This document shows positions 37,569 to 45,750 of a stretch of DNA of 64,000 bases, one piece after another. The translations under genes and the position numbers were made by a program. Numbering within the stretch: the first letter of the stretch is position 1; each line of letters opens with the position of its first letter. The notes under the pieces are model-generated. The model made no database searches, had not been told where the DNA came from, and was given only the letters and a program-made list of their open reading frames with translations. The DNA is from an uncultured Altererythrobacter sp. (GTDB lineage Bacteria > Pseudomonadota > Alphaproteobacteria > Sphingomonadales > Sphingomonadaceae): contig CAJXJY010000003.1 in assembly GCA_913055875.1 (NCBI GenBank), positions 186,001 to 250,000 on the forward strand. The letters run 5' to 3'.

Positions 37569-37888
37569 CCTTGCCCCATTCCCTCGCCACAGGGTTTCTC
37601 TCGCAGGCAAGACTTCTCCGCCGCCGCCCGCGCAGTCGCGAGCGGCGCGATCCGCGGAAATGCGGAACGCAACAGCAAACAGCTTGCCTGATGGAAGGCG
37701 GTATTAACCTTCTAACCCACGGGATGGAAGGGGAAATTTAGGGGGATCTGGGGATTGGAGTGAATATGCCTCTATTTCAGATACTTATCTCATATCTTGT
37801 TTTGACCGAGAACCTGAAATCCCGCCGAATCCCGATCGATCCCCCGCCTGCCCCCGATTTTCCCCGCTCCGGAGTCGCATGGTCCCCG
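37569..37888 (-). promoter_or_regulatory. dcw promoter region with phased GGG tracts (possible MraZ operator)
   Basis: This 320-base stretch between mraZ and the GldG-like lipoprotein has no gene I can support. Two things stand out. On the plus strand GGG triplets occur at 37721, 37731, 37741 and 37751, exactly 10 bases apart, within GGGAT, GGGGAA, GGGGGAT and GGGGAT. MraZ of E. coli binds TGGG-type direct repeats with 10-bp spacing, so this is a candidate operator. Next to it, 37761-37812 is markedly AT-rich for this genome (ATACTTATCTCATATCTTG), the likeliest place for the dcw promoter; I cannot assign -35 and -10 boxes with confidence. Confidence 0.45.
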
Positions 37889-38653
37889 TCAGTCCCGTTT
37901 TTCCCGCGATTCCCGGACCAGGTCGACCGTCAGGGCGTCCAATACACCTTTGCGACTCGCAGCGGAATCCCCTTCATGCGTTTCGAACAGCGCAGCATCT
38001 GCGACGATCGTCGCGTGCCCCTCGCCGATTCGGCAGCGCGCGACCAGCCCGCCGCCGGCAAAGGTGCAATCGCTTCCGTCTCCGGTCGGCCCGAGACGTC
38101 CGGCGAAATTGACCGGTATCTCGAGCGCGCCGATATCGACCAGCCGCTCGCCTTCGGGCTGCTCGGGGTCGAATTCGAGTTCGAGGCCCCAGCGCGCGAG
38201 AATCGGCGACAGCAGCACGACGTCCTGCGGCCGCCGCCGGTCGCCGATATGAAAGCGCGAATGCGCGGTCAGCAACGGATCGGCGAACAGCAGCACCCGC
38301 CCGCCGCCGCGTACCCAGTCGTCGAGTGCGACGTTCTCCGCCGCCGACAGCGCACGCGGCTGGACCAGCAGCAGCGCGTCCAGTGTCCCGAGCCCGGGAT
38401 CGGCGGCCAGGCTGTCGAGCGGAACGAGATCGAAGCGTTCGGCGAGCACCGTGCGCGGCCAGGGCGGTTCGCCCGCATCCTGCAGCAGTTCGCCGATCCC
38501 GGCGGTCTCGTTCCAGTAGATCGGCAAGGTCGACGAAAGGCCGAGATCGGGCTTGTCCACCGGCGCTTCGGCCCCTTCGCAGCCGCCCGAACCCAGCAGC
38601 AGGGCGAGAGCCGCCGCGGTGGAGATCACCCTATTGCGGCCGCGGCGGCGCAT
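37889..38653 (-). CDS. GldG-like lipoprotein (ABC-type transport auxiliary domain)
   Basis: Putative lipoprotein of 254 residues. The N-terminus MRRRGRNRVISTAAALALLLGSGGC is a signal peptide with a possible lipobox (GSGGC). The body resembles the GldG/DUF4350-type periplasmic domain: GLGTLDALLLVQPRALSAAENVALDDWVRGGGRVLLFADPLL, where the substrate-free receptor-like fold places an aspartate-rich loop. There is no ABC ATPase or permease beside it; the only partner is the small membrane protein gene that overlaps its start by 23 bases. Role unknown. Confidence 0.7.
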   Translation of the reverse strand: MRRRGRNRVISTAAALALLLGSGGCEGAEAPVDKPDLGLSSTLPIYWNETAGIGELLQDAGEPPWPRTVLAERFDLVPLDSLAADPGLGTLDALLLVQPRALSAAENVALDDWVRGGGRVLLFADPLLTAHSRFHIGDRRRPQDVVLLSPILARWGLELEFDPEQPEGERLVDIGALEIPVNFAGRLGPTGDGSDCTFAGGGLVARCRIGEGHATIVADAALFETHEGDSAASRKGVLDALTVDLVRESREKRD

Positions 38654-39002
38654 TGCCCTGCTCGGGAACGATGGCGGGCTCCTGTGTCGGCGTGGGCGTC
38701 GGCTCGGCGGGCAGGTCGGGCACCACGCCCGCCTCGGCCAGCGGATCGTTCTGCGGCACGGTGACGGGTTCCGGTTCGACGGTCGCTGCCGCCTCGGGAA
38801 CGACGGTGGATTCGGTCTGGTTCGCCTGGTTCATGATGACGTTGGCGAGCCCGATCAGCAGCACCATCGCGCCCAGCCCCGCCACGCCGATCTGCAGCCG
38901 CTGGACCGCCTCGGCGCGCGTCCCGCCGAGCGGCGCCGTCGCAGGCGCAGTCTCGGTCGTCTCGTCCTCGTCGCCGGCCAGCAATTCGCTCAGGGTTCGC
39001 AT
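38631..39002 (-). CDS. small single-pass membrane protein, function unknown
   Basis: Protein of 123 residues with no family I recognise. An acidic N-terminus (MRTLSELLAGDEDETTETAPA) precedes one hydrophobic helix at about residues 38-58 (IGVAGLGAMVLLIGLANVI), then a long Pro/Glu/Val-rich tail (PAEPTPTPTQEPAIVPEQG) probably in the periplasm. Its last codons overlap the GldG-like gene, so the pair is translationally coupled and likely works together. The stop is followed directly by the next gene start region without a terminator. Confidence 0.7.
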   Translation of the reverse strand: MRTLSELLAGDEDETTETAPATAPLGGTRAEAVQRLQIGVAGLGAMVLLIGLANVIMNQANQTESTVVPEAAATVEPEPVTVPQNDPLAEAGVVPDLPAEPTPTPTQEPAIVPEQGNAPPRPQ

Positions 39003-39045
39003 CTGGTCAGGCTAGCCTAACGGCGCCGCCAGTCAATCGCGCCGG

Positions 39046-40047
39046 TCACGCATCGGCCAGCCAGTCGAACACCGGCAACTCCTTCGCGCGCAGCCACTCG
39101 GCGTTGTAGAGCGTCGAGAGATAGCGGAAGCCGGTATCGCACAGGATCGTGGCCACGCGCGCGTCCTTGCCCAGCTGCTTGCCGAGCTCGATCGCCCCGG
39201 CGACGTTGATCCCCGAGGACAGGCCGAGGCAAAGCCCCTCCTCGCGCAGCAGCCGCGCGACCCATTCGAGGCCCTGCTCGTCCGAGATGCGGAACTGCGT
39301 ATCGATCGGCGCGCCTTCGAGATTTCCGGTCACGCGCCCCTGCCCGATCCCCTCCGCGACCGAGGAACCCTCGGCCTTCAACTCGCCAGTGGCGTAATAG
39401 TTGTAGAGCGCCGCGCCGTGTGGGTCGGTCAGCGCGATGGTGACCTTGTCGTCGCGCTCCTTCAGCCCGAGCCCGACTCCGGCGATCGTGCCGCCGGTGC
39501 CCGCGGCGCAGGTGAAGCCGTCGACCCGGCCCTCCAGCTGCTCCCACAGCTCTGCGGCGGTGCCTTCGAGATGCACCTTGCGGTTGGCGGTGTTGTCGAA
39601 CTGGTTGGCCCACACCGCACCCTCGGTCTCCTGCGCCAGCCGGCGCGAGGTGTGGACGAAATGGTTGCAGTCGGAATATTTGGTCGGCGGCACCGTTACC
39701 AGTTCCGCACCGAGCGCGCGCAAGGTGTCCATCTTCTCCTTCGACTGGTTGTCGGGCATGACGATGATGGTCTTGTAGCCGAGCGCATTGGCGACCAGCG
39801 CGATGCCGATCCCGGTATTGCCGGCGGTCCCCTCGACCACGCAGCCGCCGGGCTTAAGCTCGCCGCGCGCCTCCGCATCGCGGATGATGCCGAGCGCGGC
39901 GCGGTCCTTCACGCTGGCGCCGGGATTGGCGAACTCGCATTTGCCGAAGATGTCGCAACCCGCCGCTTCGCTCGGCCCGGCCAGCCGCACCAGCGGCGTG
40001 TTGCCGATCAGGTCGAGCGTGTTGCCGTAGGGCTTGGTGATGTTCAT
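39046..40047 (-). CDS. cysK: cysteine synthase A
   Basis: PLP enzyme of 333 residues making cysteine from O-acetylserine and sulfide, the sulfide coming from the cysI-cysH operon at 5-9 kb. The start ATG at 40047 (MNITKPYGNTLDLIGNTPLVRL) fits the family. PLP Lys lies in NPGASVKDRAALGI; phosphate loop EGTAGNTGIGIALVA; substrate loop around TGGTIAGVG. It is the slightly longer CysK-like type (also annotated as cystathionine beta-synthase-like in some genomes) because of KYSDCNHFVHTSRRLAQE. Confidence 0.92.
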   Translation of the reverse strand: MNITKPYGNTLDLIGNTPLVRLAGPSEAAGCDIFGKCEFANPGASVKDRAALGIIRDAEARGELKPGGCVVEGTAGNTGIGIALVANALGYKTIIVMPDNQSKEKMDTLRALGAELVTVPPTKYSDCNHFVHTSRRLAQETEGAVWANQFDNTANRKVHLEGTAAELWEQLEGRVDGFTCAAGTGGTIAGVGLGLKERDDKVTIALTDPHGAALYNYYATGELKAEGSSVAEGIGQGRVTGNLEGAPIDTQFRISDEQGLEWVARLLREEGLCLGLSSGINVAGAIELGKQLGKDARVATILCDTGFRYLSTLYNAEWLRAKELPVFDWLADA

Positions 40048-40108
40048 GGGGGCGGAGGTAGGGGTTGGCGCGCAAGCGGGCAATGCAGATTACCTTCCGG
40101 CACTGAAA

Positions 40109-40137
40109 TCCTCCCCATCGCAAGACGATGGGGAGGA
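40109..40137 (-). terminator. intrinsic terminator after the ferredoxin gene
   Basis: Perfect 12-bp stem (TCCTCCCCATCG and CGATGGGGAGGA) with a 5-base loop, 7 bases after the ferredoxin stop on the minus strand and upstream of cysK. The base composition is a typical stem, but the following T run on the minus strand is short, so termination strength is uncertain. Confidence 0.6.
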
Positions 40138-40144
40138 TTGAAAA

Positions 40145-40462
40145 TCAATCTTCCTGCGCGATGGTAACCTTCAGCCCGTCCAGCTCGGCCGTGAACGGCA
40201 ACTGGCAGCCGAGGCGCGACTGCTCGTTGCGGTGATCACTCGATTCGAGCAGGTCGTCCTCGTCCTCGCTCATCTCGGGCAGCACGCCCATGAACGCCTG
40301 GTCGACATGCACATGGCAGGTCGCGCAGGAACAACAGCCGCCGCACAAGGCGAGCAGCTCGTCGAAGCCGTTGTCGCGGATCGCTTCCATCACGGTCAGG
40401 CCATCCTCGACCTCGATGGTCGATTCTTCGCCTTCGCGGTTGACGACGGTCAGCTTGGGCAT
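40145..40462 (-). CDS. 2Fe-2S ferredoxin (adrenodoxin type)
   Basis: Ferredoxin of 105 residues starting at the ATG at 40462 (MPKLTVVNREGEESTIEVEDG). The cluster ligands are in the block CGGCCSCATCHVHV and a distal Cys in RLGCQLPF; this is the vertebrate-adrenodoxin-like type found in alphaproteobacteria, serving P450s, isc-type assembly or Rieske oxygenases. No isc or P450 gene is nearby. Strand-divergent from the DNA glycosylase, with a 99-base gap. Confidence 0.92.
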   Translation of the reverse strand: MPKLTVVNREGEESTIEVEDGLTVMEAIRDNGFDELLALCGGCCSCATCHVHVDQAFMGVLPEMSEDEDDLLESSDHRNEQSRLGCQLPFTAELDGLKVTIAQED

Positions 40463-40561
40463 GATGTGCGGTTCCCTTGTCGTGTTGGGCCGCCGGGCGG
40501 CCTTCGCGCGGGCTGCTAGGCAATGCGCCCGATTTTGGCAAGGCGCGAGACGGGAGAGACG

Positions 40562-41179
40562 ATGGGTATCAGCGCCGAAGCGATCCGCGAGGGGATCGAC
40601 GCCGTGGCCGCAGCCGAACCGGCGATCGCCCGCGCGCGCGATGCGGTCGGCTATCCCGAACCGCGCATCCGCCCGACCGGCTACCGCACGTTGCTCAGGA
40701 CCATCGTCGGCCAGCAGGTCAGCGTCGCCGCCGCCGCTTCGGTGTGGCGCAAGATGGAGACAGAGCTGGGCGAGGAGATGGCGGCGTGCGAACTGCTTGC
40801 GCGCGATTTCGACACGCTGCGCGCCTGCGGTCTGTCGCGCCAGAAGCAGGGCTACGCACGCAGCCTGTGCGAACTGGTCGAAAGCGGCGCGCTCGATCTC
40901 GACAACCTGCCGCAGGACGACGAGGAGGCGATCGCCGAACTGGTGCGGATCAAGGGAATCGGGCGGTGGTCGGCGGAAATCTACCTGCTGTTCGCCGAGG
41001 GCCGCCCCGATATCTGGCCCGCGGGCGATCTCGCGGTGCAGGCCGGGATCGGAAAGATCCTCGCGCTGCCGGAGCGCCCCTCGGAAAAGGACGCGCGCGC
41101 ACTCGCCGAACCGTGGCGCCCGCATCGCGGCGCGATCGCGATTTTCACCTGGCACGCTTACGATAATCCTGCGCTGTAA
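40562..41179 (+). CDS. DNA-3-methyladenine glycosylase II (AlkA type)
   Basis: Base-excision repair glycosylase of 205 residues. The start ATG at 40562 (MGISAEAIREGIDAV) has GGGAGA upstream. The helix-hairpin-helix with the glycine/proline region is LVRIKGIGRWSAEIYLLF followed by the catalytic Asp in WPAGDLAVQAG, typical of the HhH-GPD superfamily. The protein lacks the N-terminal AlkA transcription domains and the iron-sulfur motif of the MutY/Nth branch. RTIVGQQVSVAAAASVW is the substrate-binding helix. Downstream lies a large cruciform. Confidence 0.9.
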   Translation: MGISAEAIREGIDAVAAAEPAIARARDAVGYPEPRIRPTGYRTLLRTIVGQQVSVAAAASVWRKMETELGEEMAACELLARDFDTLRACGLSRQKQGYARSLCELVESGALDLDNLPQDDEEAIAELVRIKGIGRWSAEIYLLFAEGRPDIWPAGDLAVQAGIGKILALPERPSEKDARALAEPWRPHRGAIAIFTWHAYDNPAL

Positions 41180-41186
41180 GTTGGCT

Positions 41187-41307
41187 TTCCAGCTTCGCTG
41201 GGGCGGCACCGGCCCACTCCCCCACCCGGCCACCTCGACTATAGTAACCTATGGGTGGCCGGGTGGGGGAGTGGGCCGGTGCCGCATCCGTTTCAGCTTT
41301 GCTGGAA
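41187..41307. repeat. large near-perfect cruciform (32-bp arms)
   Basis: Between the DNA glycosylase and the S9 peptidase gene. Arms 41203-41234 and 41254-41285 are perfectly complementary over 32 bases around a 19-base centre (41235-41253). Outside them, TTCCAGC at 41187-41193 and GCTGGAA at 41301-41307 are again inverse, each beside a mini-hairpin (CCAGC-ttc-GCTGG and CAGC-ttt-GCTG). The arms share CCCCCACCCGGCC with the repeat at ccmA/ccmB, so both belong to one GC-rich repeat family. It may terminate the glycosylase transcript, though it has no T run, or be a miniature mobile unit. Confidence 0.8.
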
Positions 41308-41356
41308 CAATATCCGCCGTTGGTAGAATTGGCTGTGGCCAAAAGCCCTCCGGTCA

Positions 41357-41374
41357 TGTAAAGGATACTTGTCA
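41357..41374. promoter_or_regulatory. palindromic operator shared with the Xre regulator gene
   Basis: TGTAAAG-GATA-CTTGTCA lies 19 bases ahead of the S9 peptidase start. The same 7-N4-7 pattern occurs three times in front of the Xre regulator at 55 kb (TGTAAAG-AGTT-CTTGTCA being the closest copy, identical at all 14 non-spacer positions). The distance to the start codon is also similar there (17-19 bases). This suggests control of the peptidase by that regulator or a paralogue. Confidence 0.6.
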
Positions 41375-41393
41375 CATGGAGGAGAACCCGACA

Positions 41394-43466
41394 ATGCGAA
41401 TTTCCTTGACCCGCACCCTGTTGCTCGGCTGTGCCGCCGCCGGTCTCGCGACCGCCGCGCCGCAGGCCGTGCTGGCCGACCACCATTCCCAATCCGGAGA
41501 CCAGATGACCCAGACCGAAGAAGCCGCCCCGCTGATCCCGCGCGACCACCTGTTCGGCAATCCGACCCGCGCGCAGGGCCGCATCAGCCCCGACGGCAAG
41601 TGGCTCAGCTGGCTCGCCCCGAGCAACGACGTGCTCAACGTATGGATGGCGCCGGTCGACGATCCCGACAATGCCAGGGTCATGACCGAGGCGACCGACC
41701 GCCCGATCCGGCAATATTTCTGGGCGCCCGATTCGAACAGCCTGCTCTACATCCAGGACAAGGGCGGCGACGAGAACTTCCTGCTCTACGGGATCGATGT
41801 CGAGAGCGGCGAGGAGACGACGCTGACGCCGTTCGAGAACACCCGCGTCACGCTGATCGGCGGGTCGGAGCAGATCCGCGACAAGATCCTGGTCGGCCTC
41901 AACAACCGCAACCCGCAGTTCCACGACGTCTACCTGCTCGATCTCAACACGGGCGAACTGACGCAGGTGATCGAGAACGAAGGCTATGCCGGCTTCATGG
42001 CCGACGACACGCTGACCGTGCGCATGGCGCTGCGCCAGAACGCCGAGGGCGGGACCGACTATTTCCACGTCGTCGACAACAAAGTCGAGGAAGAGCCCTT
42101 CGCCAGCACCGCGATGGAGGATTCGCTCACCACCAGCCCGGCCGGCTACACCACCGACGGCTCGACGCTCTACTGGCTCGACAGCCGCGGCCGCAACACC
42201 GCCGCGCTTGTGGCGCAGGACATGGCGACCGGCGAAACCACCATCGTCGCGGAGAACGACAAGGCCGATATCGGCGGGACCATCCGCGATCCCAAGACCG
42301 GCGTGGTCGAGGCCTATTCGGTCGAGTACCTGAAGACCGAATGGACCGCGATGGATCCCGAGGTGAAGGCGGCGCTCGAATTCCTCGACGGCAAGCTCGA
42401 CGGCGAATTCGGCGTCCAGTCGCGGACCGAGGACGACAGCACCTGGATCGTGTGGAACGACCCGCTGACCGCGCCGTCGGCGACCTATATCTACGACCGC
42501 GAAGCGCAGACGCTGTCGCCGTTCTACACCGCCCGCCCCGAACTCGAAGGCGCACCGCTGCAGCCGATGCACGCACTCGAGATCGCCAGCCGCGACGGGC
42601 TCACTTTGCCCTCCTACCTCACCCTGCCGCCGGGCAGCGATGCCGATATGGACGGGCGCCCCGACGCGCCGGTGCCGATGGTGCTGCTGGTCCATGGCGG
42701 GCCGTGGGCGCGCGACGGCTTCGGCTATAACAGCCTGCATCAGTGGCTCGCCAATCGCGGCTACGCGGTGATGAGCGTCAACTTCCGCGGTTCGACCGGC
42801 TTCGGCAAGGACTTCATCAATGCGAGCAACCTGCAATGGGGGCTCAAGATGCACGACGACCTTATCGACGCAACCGACTGGGCGATCGCCGAGGGTATCA
42901 CCGGCGCCGACCAGGTCGCGATCATGGGCGGCTCCTACGGCGGCTACGCGACGCTGGCCGGGCTGACTTTCACGCCCGAGAAATTCGCCTGCGGAGTCGA
43001 TATCGTCGGCCCGTCCAACCTCGAAACGCTGCTCGAGACGATCCCGCCCTATTGGGCGCCGCTGGTGAAGCTGTTCCACACCCGGATGGGCGATCCGTCG
43101 ACCGAGGAAGGCCTCGCCCTGCTCAAGGCGGCGAGCCCGCTCTACAAGGCGAGCGAGATCACCAAGCCGCTGCTGATCGCGCAGGGCGCCAACGATCCGC
43201 GCGTCAAGCAGGCCGAGAGCGACCAGATCGTCGCCGCGATGAAGGAAGCGGGCATCCCCGTCACCTACGTGCTCTACCCGGACGAAGGCCACGGTTTCGC
43301 CAGGCCGGTCAACAATATCTCCTTCACCGCCGTGACCGAGAATTTCCTCGCCGAATGCCTCGGCGGCCGCGCCGAGCCGATCGGCGATGCGCTCGAACCC
43401 TCGACCGCCGAAATCGTCGAGGGCGCGGAGCATGTGAAGGGGCTCGAAGACCTGCTCGGCGACTGA
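41394..43466 (+). CDS. S9-family prolyl oligopeptidase-type peptidase, exported
   Basis: Serine peptidase of 690 residues. Start ATG at 41394 with GGAGGAG 9 bases upstream; an in-frame ATG at 41376 is less likely. A signal peptide (MRISLTRTLLLGCAAAG) ends near QAVLA, so the enzyme is periplasmic or secreted. Residues 50-420 form the beta-propeller region (RISPDGKWLSWLAP). The alpha/beta-hydrolase domain carries Ser514 in GGSYGGYA, Asp601 in GANDPRV and His633 in DEGHGF. Its promoter region has the operator described at 41357-41374 and, further up, a large cruciform. Substrates are probably short proline-containing or general peptides. Confidence 0.93.
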   Translation: MRISLTRTLLLGCAAAGLATAAPQAVLADHHSQSGDQMTQTEEAAPLIPRDHLFGNPTRAQGRISPDGKWLSWLAPSNDVLNVWMAPVDDPDNARVMTEATDRPIRQYFWAPDSNSLLYIQDKGGDENFLLYGIDVESGEETTLTPFENTRVTLIGGSEQIRDKILVGLNNRNPQFHDVYLLDLNTGELTQVIENEGYAGFMADDTLTVRMALRQNAEGGTDYFHVVDNKVEEEPFASTAMEDSLTTSPAGYTTDGSTLYWLDSRGRNTAALVAQDMATGETTIVAENDKADIGGTIRDPKTGVVEAYSVEYLKTEWTAMDPEVKAALEFLDGKLDGEFGVQSRTEDDSTWIVWNDPLTAPSATYIYDREAQTLSPFYTARPELEGAPLQPMHALEIASRDGLTLPSYLTLPPGSDADMDGRPDAPVPMVLLVHGGPWARDGFGYNSLHQWLANRGYAVMSVNFRGSTGFGKDFINASNLQWGLKMHDDLIDATDWAIAEGITGADQVAIMGGSYGGYATLAGLTFTPEKFACGVDIVGPSNLETLLETIPPYWAPLVKLFHTRMGDPSTEEGLALLKAASPLYKASEITKPLLIAQGANDPRVKQAESDQIVAAMKEAGIPVTYVLYPDEGHGFARPVNNISFTAVTENFLAECLGGRAEPIGDALEPSTAEIVEGAEHVKGLEDLLGD

Positions 43467-43547
43467 CGTTTACGTAAAGTCGCTGGCAAAACGGGCCGCG
43501 CGCAGTTACCGCTGCGCGCGGCTTCGTTTTTGGCAGGGAGGGACAGC

Positions 43548-44354
43548 GTGAGCGCAAAAAAGGCCATCTTCGTCACCGGCGGCGGTTCGGGCATCGGCCG
43601 CGCCATCGCGCGCAAGTTCGCCGGCGAAGGCTGGTTCGTCGGGCTCGGCGATATCGACAAGGCCGGGATCAAGGAGACCGAGAGCCTGATCGGCAACGGC
43701 TTTACCTACGGCCACGTGTTCGACGTGCGCGAGCGCGCGGCATGGGACGTGGCGTTGAATTCCTTCTCCACCGCATCGGGCGGGCGGATCGACGTGCTCG
43801 CCAACAATGCCGGCATCCCGCTCGGCGGATCGCTGACCGACAACGGCGAGGACGAGATCACTCGCTGCCTCGACATCAACCTGAAAGGCGTCCTGTTCGG
43901 CGCGCAGGCGGCCTATCCGCACCTCAAGAAGACCGCGCCGGGTTCCTGCCTGCTCAACACCGCCAGCGCGGCGGGCCTCTACGGCACGCCGGGCGCGAGC
44001 GTCTATTCCGCGACCAAGTTCGGTGTGCGCGGGATCACCGAGAGCCTCGACGGCGAATGGTTCGACGACGAAATCAGGGTCCGCTCGCTCTGCCCCAGCT
44101 TCATCGACACGCCGCTGCTCGAACACAATCCCAATGCCGCCTCGAACGAGGCGATCCGCCAGCGTGTGGTCGACGCCGGGCTCGAGATCACGCCGGTCGA
44201 GGACGTCGCCGAGGCGGCGTGGGAGGCGGTGCATGGCGAGAAGCTCCACACGCTGGTCGGCAAGACCGCGCGCAAGATCGCCTTCGGCGCGCGCTGGATG
44301 CCCGGTCGGGTGCGCAAGATGGGCCGCGAGAGCTTCCGCCCGCTGGGACGCTAG
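43548..44354 (+). CDS. short-chain dehydrogenase/reductase
   Basis: Classical SDR of 268 residues. The start is a GTG at 43548 (VSAKKAIFVTGGG) with AGGGAGGGA just upstream. Cofactor motif TGGGSGIG, NNAG at about residue 90, catalytic Ser in NTASAAG, Tyr and Lys in YSATK. After the core, the C-terminal 60 residues extend to a basic end (KIAFGARWMPGRVRKMGRESFRPLG). D-type residue after the second beta strand (LGDIDKAG) suggests NAD preference. Substrate unknown. The esterase gene follows 11 bases later, so the two may be one unit. Confidence 0.88.
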   Translation: MSAKKAIFVTGGGSGIGRAIARKFAGEGWFVGLGDIDKAGIKETESLIGNGFTYGHVFDVRERAAWDVALNSFSTASGGRIDVLANNAGIPLGGSLTDNGEDEITRCLDINLKGVLFGAQAAYPHLKKTAPGSCLLNTASAAGLYGTPGASVYSATKFGVRGITESLDGEWFDDEIRVRSLCPSFIDTPLLEHNPNAASNEAIRQRVVDAGLEITPVEDVAEAAWEAVHGEKLHTLVGKTARKIAFGARWMPGRVRKMGRESFRPLGR

Positions 44355-44365
44355 GAGAAACCCGG

Positions 44366-45409
44366 ATGATCTCCTGGAAGGCGCTAGGTGCCGCACTCGC
44401 CCTCGCCCTGGCCGCTCCGCTGGTGGCGCAGGAGCCCGCCGCCGAGCCGGTCGTCGTCGGCGAGACCTACACCGTTCCTTCCGCCGTGCTCGGCAGCGAA
44501 CGGCGCATCGCGGTACGCCTGCCTGCCGAATACGCGGCCGATGGCGAGGCCCGCTTCCCGGTCGTGTTCATGCTCGACGGCGGCCCGGCGCAGGATTTCC
44601 CCCACATCGCCGGCATCGCCCAAAGCCGCGAGATGAATTACAGCTTCGCGCCCTTCATCCTGGTCGGAATCGAAAGCGTGAACCGCCGCCACGAATTGGC
44701 GCCGCCCGTCGCCGATCCGAAACCATACGAAGAAAGCCTGCGCGCGACGCCGGGCGGCTCCGGCAAGTTTCGCCGTTTCCTCGCCGAGGAGCTGCTCCCC
44801 TTCGTCGAAGGCCGCTACCGCACCGACGGCCGCACCGCGCTGATGGGCGAATCGCTCGCGGCGCTGTTCGTGATCGAGACGCTGCTCGAAACGCCCGGCC
44901 TGTTCGACGACTACATCGCCATTTCGCCGAGCCTGTGGTGGGAGGAGATGAAGTACGGAAAGACCGCGGCAGACTATTTCGCCCGGTTCCCGGCGGGCGA
45001 CCGGCGGCTCTATCTCGCAACCGCCAATGAGGGCGACTGGCACCGCGAAGGCACCGAGCGGCTGGTCGACGCCCTGCGCGCGCATGCGCCGGGGGATCTC
45101 GGCTGGACCTTCGTCGACGCAGGCGATTCCGAGACCCACGGCACGCTCTACCACCCGATGGCGCTCGACGCGTTCCGCGCGCTCTACGGAACGCCGAGCC
45201 GCGAGTACAAGAGCTACCCGCTGATCGGCGGCCCCGAGGTCGGCGAGCGCACGCCCGAGGAGCAGGCGCGCTACGACACCGAATGCACCCGCGAAAACAG
45301 CCGCCCGACCACCCCCGGCGCGACGGCGCGCGGCCGCGAGCGGCTGTACTACGAATGCCTGCTCTACGATCTCGGTCCGACCCCGCGCGAGGGCACGCTC
45401 GGGCGCTGA
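44366..45409 (+). CDS. putative exported esterase (alpha/beta hydrolase, esterase D-like)
   Basis: Protein of 347 residues with a signal peptide (MISWKALGAALALALAAPLVAQ). The body fits the esterase family PF00756: FPVVFMLDGGPAQDFPHIAGI, then FAEELLPFVEGRYRT-like spacing, nucleophile Ser in MGESLAALFVIE and a late His in SETHGTLYHPM. The C-terminal 60 residues (YDTECTRENSRPTTPG) have two Cys and are not part of the core. Relatives hydrolyse siderophore esters or acyl esters. The 1-base gap to the convergent pterin dehydratase gene leaves no room for a terminator. Confidence 0.85.
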   Translation: MISWKALGAALALALAAPLVAQEPAAEPVVVGETYTVPSAVLGSERRIAVRLPAEYAADGEARFPVVFMLDGGPAQDFPHIAGIAQSREMNYSFAPFILVGIESVNRRHELAPPVADPKPYEESLRATPGGSGKFRRFLAEELLPFVEGRYRTDGRTALMGESLAALFVIETLLETPGLFDDYIAISPSLWWEEMKYGKTAADYFARFPAGDRRLYLATANEGDWHREGTERLVDALRAHAPGDLGWTFVDAGDSETHGTLYHPMALDAFRALYGTPSREYKSYPLIGGPEVGERTPEEQARYDTECTRENSRPTTPGATARGRERLYYECLLYDLGPTPREGTLGR

Positions 45410-45700
45410 TTACACCAGCTTGTCGATCGCCTTGGCCAGCCGCGTGTCACGGTGCGATAAGCCATCGGCATCGTGCGTGGTGAGCGTGATCTCGACCCTG
45501 TTGTAGACATTGGACCATTCGGGATGGTGGTCCTGCTTGTCGGCGAGCAGCGCGACGCGGGTCATAAAACCGAACGCCTCGTTGAAATCCTTGAATTCGA
45601 AGCTGCGCGCGATTGCATCCCCGTCGCGGCACAGCGACCATCCGGGCAGCGCCTTGAGCCAGTTGTCGCGGTCTTCCTCGGAAAGCTTCTCGACGCCCAT
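45410..45700 (-). CDS. 4a-hydroxytetrahydrobiopterin dehydratase
   Basis: Small pterin-4a-carbinolamine dehydratase of 96 residues, which regenerates the pterin cofactor of aromatic amino-acid hydroxylases. The family signature is complete: [19 protein letters not shown], then [23 protein letters not shown] with the two catalytic His and the Trp, then [11 protein letters not shown]. No hydroxylase gene is next to it. The start ATG is at 45700. In many alphaproteobacteria it stands alone and may also moonlight in molybdopterin metabolism. Confidence 0.93.
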   Translation of the reverse strand: MGVEKLSEEDRDNWLKALPGWSLCRDGDAIARSFEFKDFNEAFGFMTRVALLADKQDHHPEWSNVYNRVEITLTTHDADGLSHRDTRLAKAIDKLV

Positions 45701-45750
45701 GATGTGCCCTTTCTTGTCGCCGGTCCGGCTTTCGCTTATCGCCCGCCGCC

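Noticed and set aside
41145-43433. A 762-residue minus-strand reading frame opposite the S9 peptidase
   Set aside because: It runs exactly antisense to a well-supported exported peptidase with catalytic triad. High GC and third-position bias produce such antisense frames throughout this window; it has no recognisable domain.
43467-43500. TTTACGTAAA palindrome after the S9 peptidase stop
   Set aside because: It resembles half of the Xre operator but lacks the TGTAAAG-N4-CTT layout, and it also lies in a gene-end context. Too short to call an operator.
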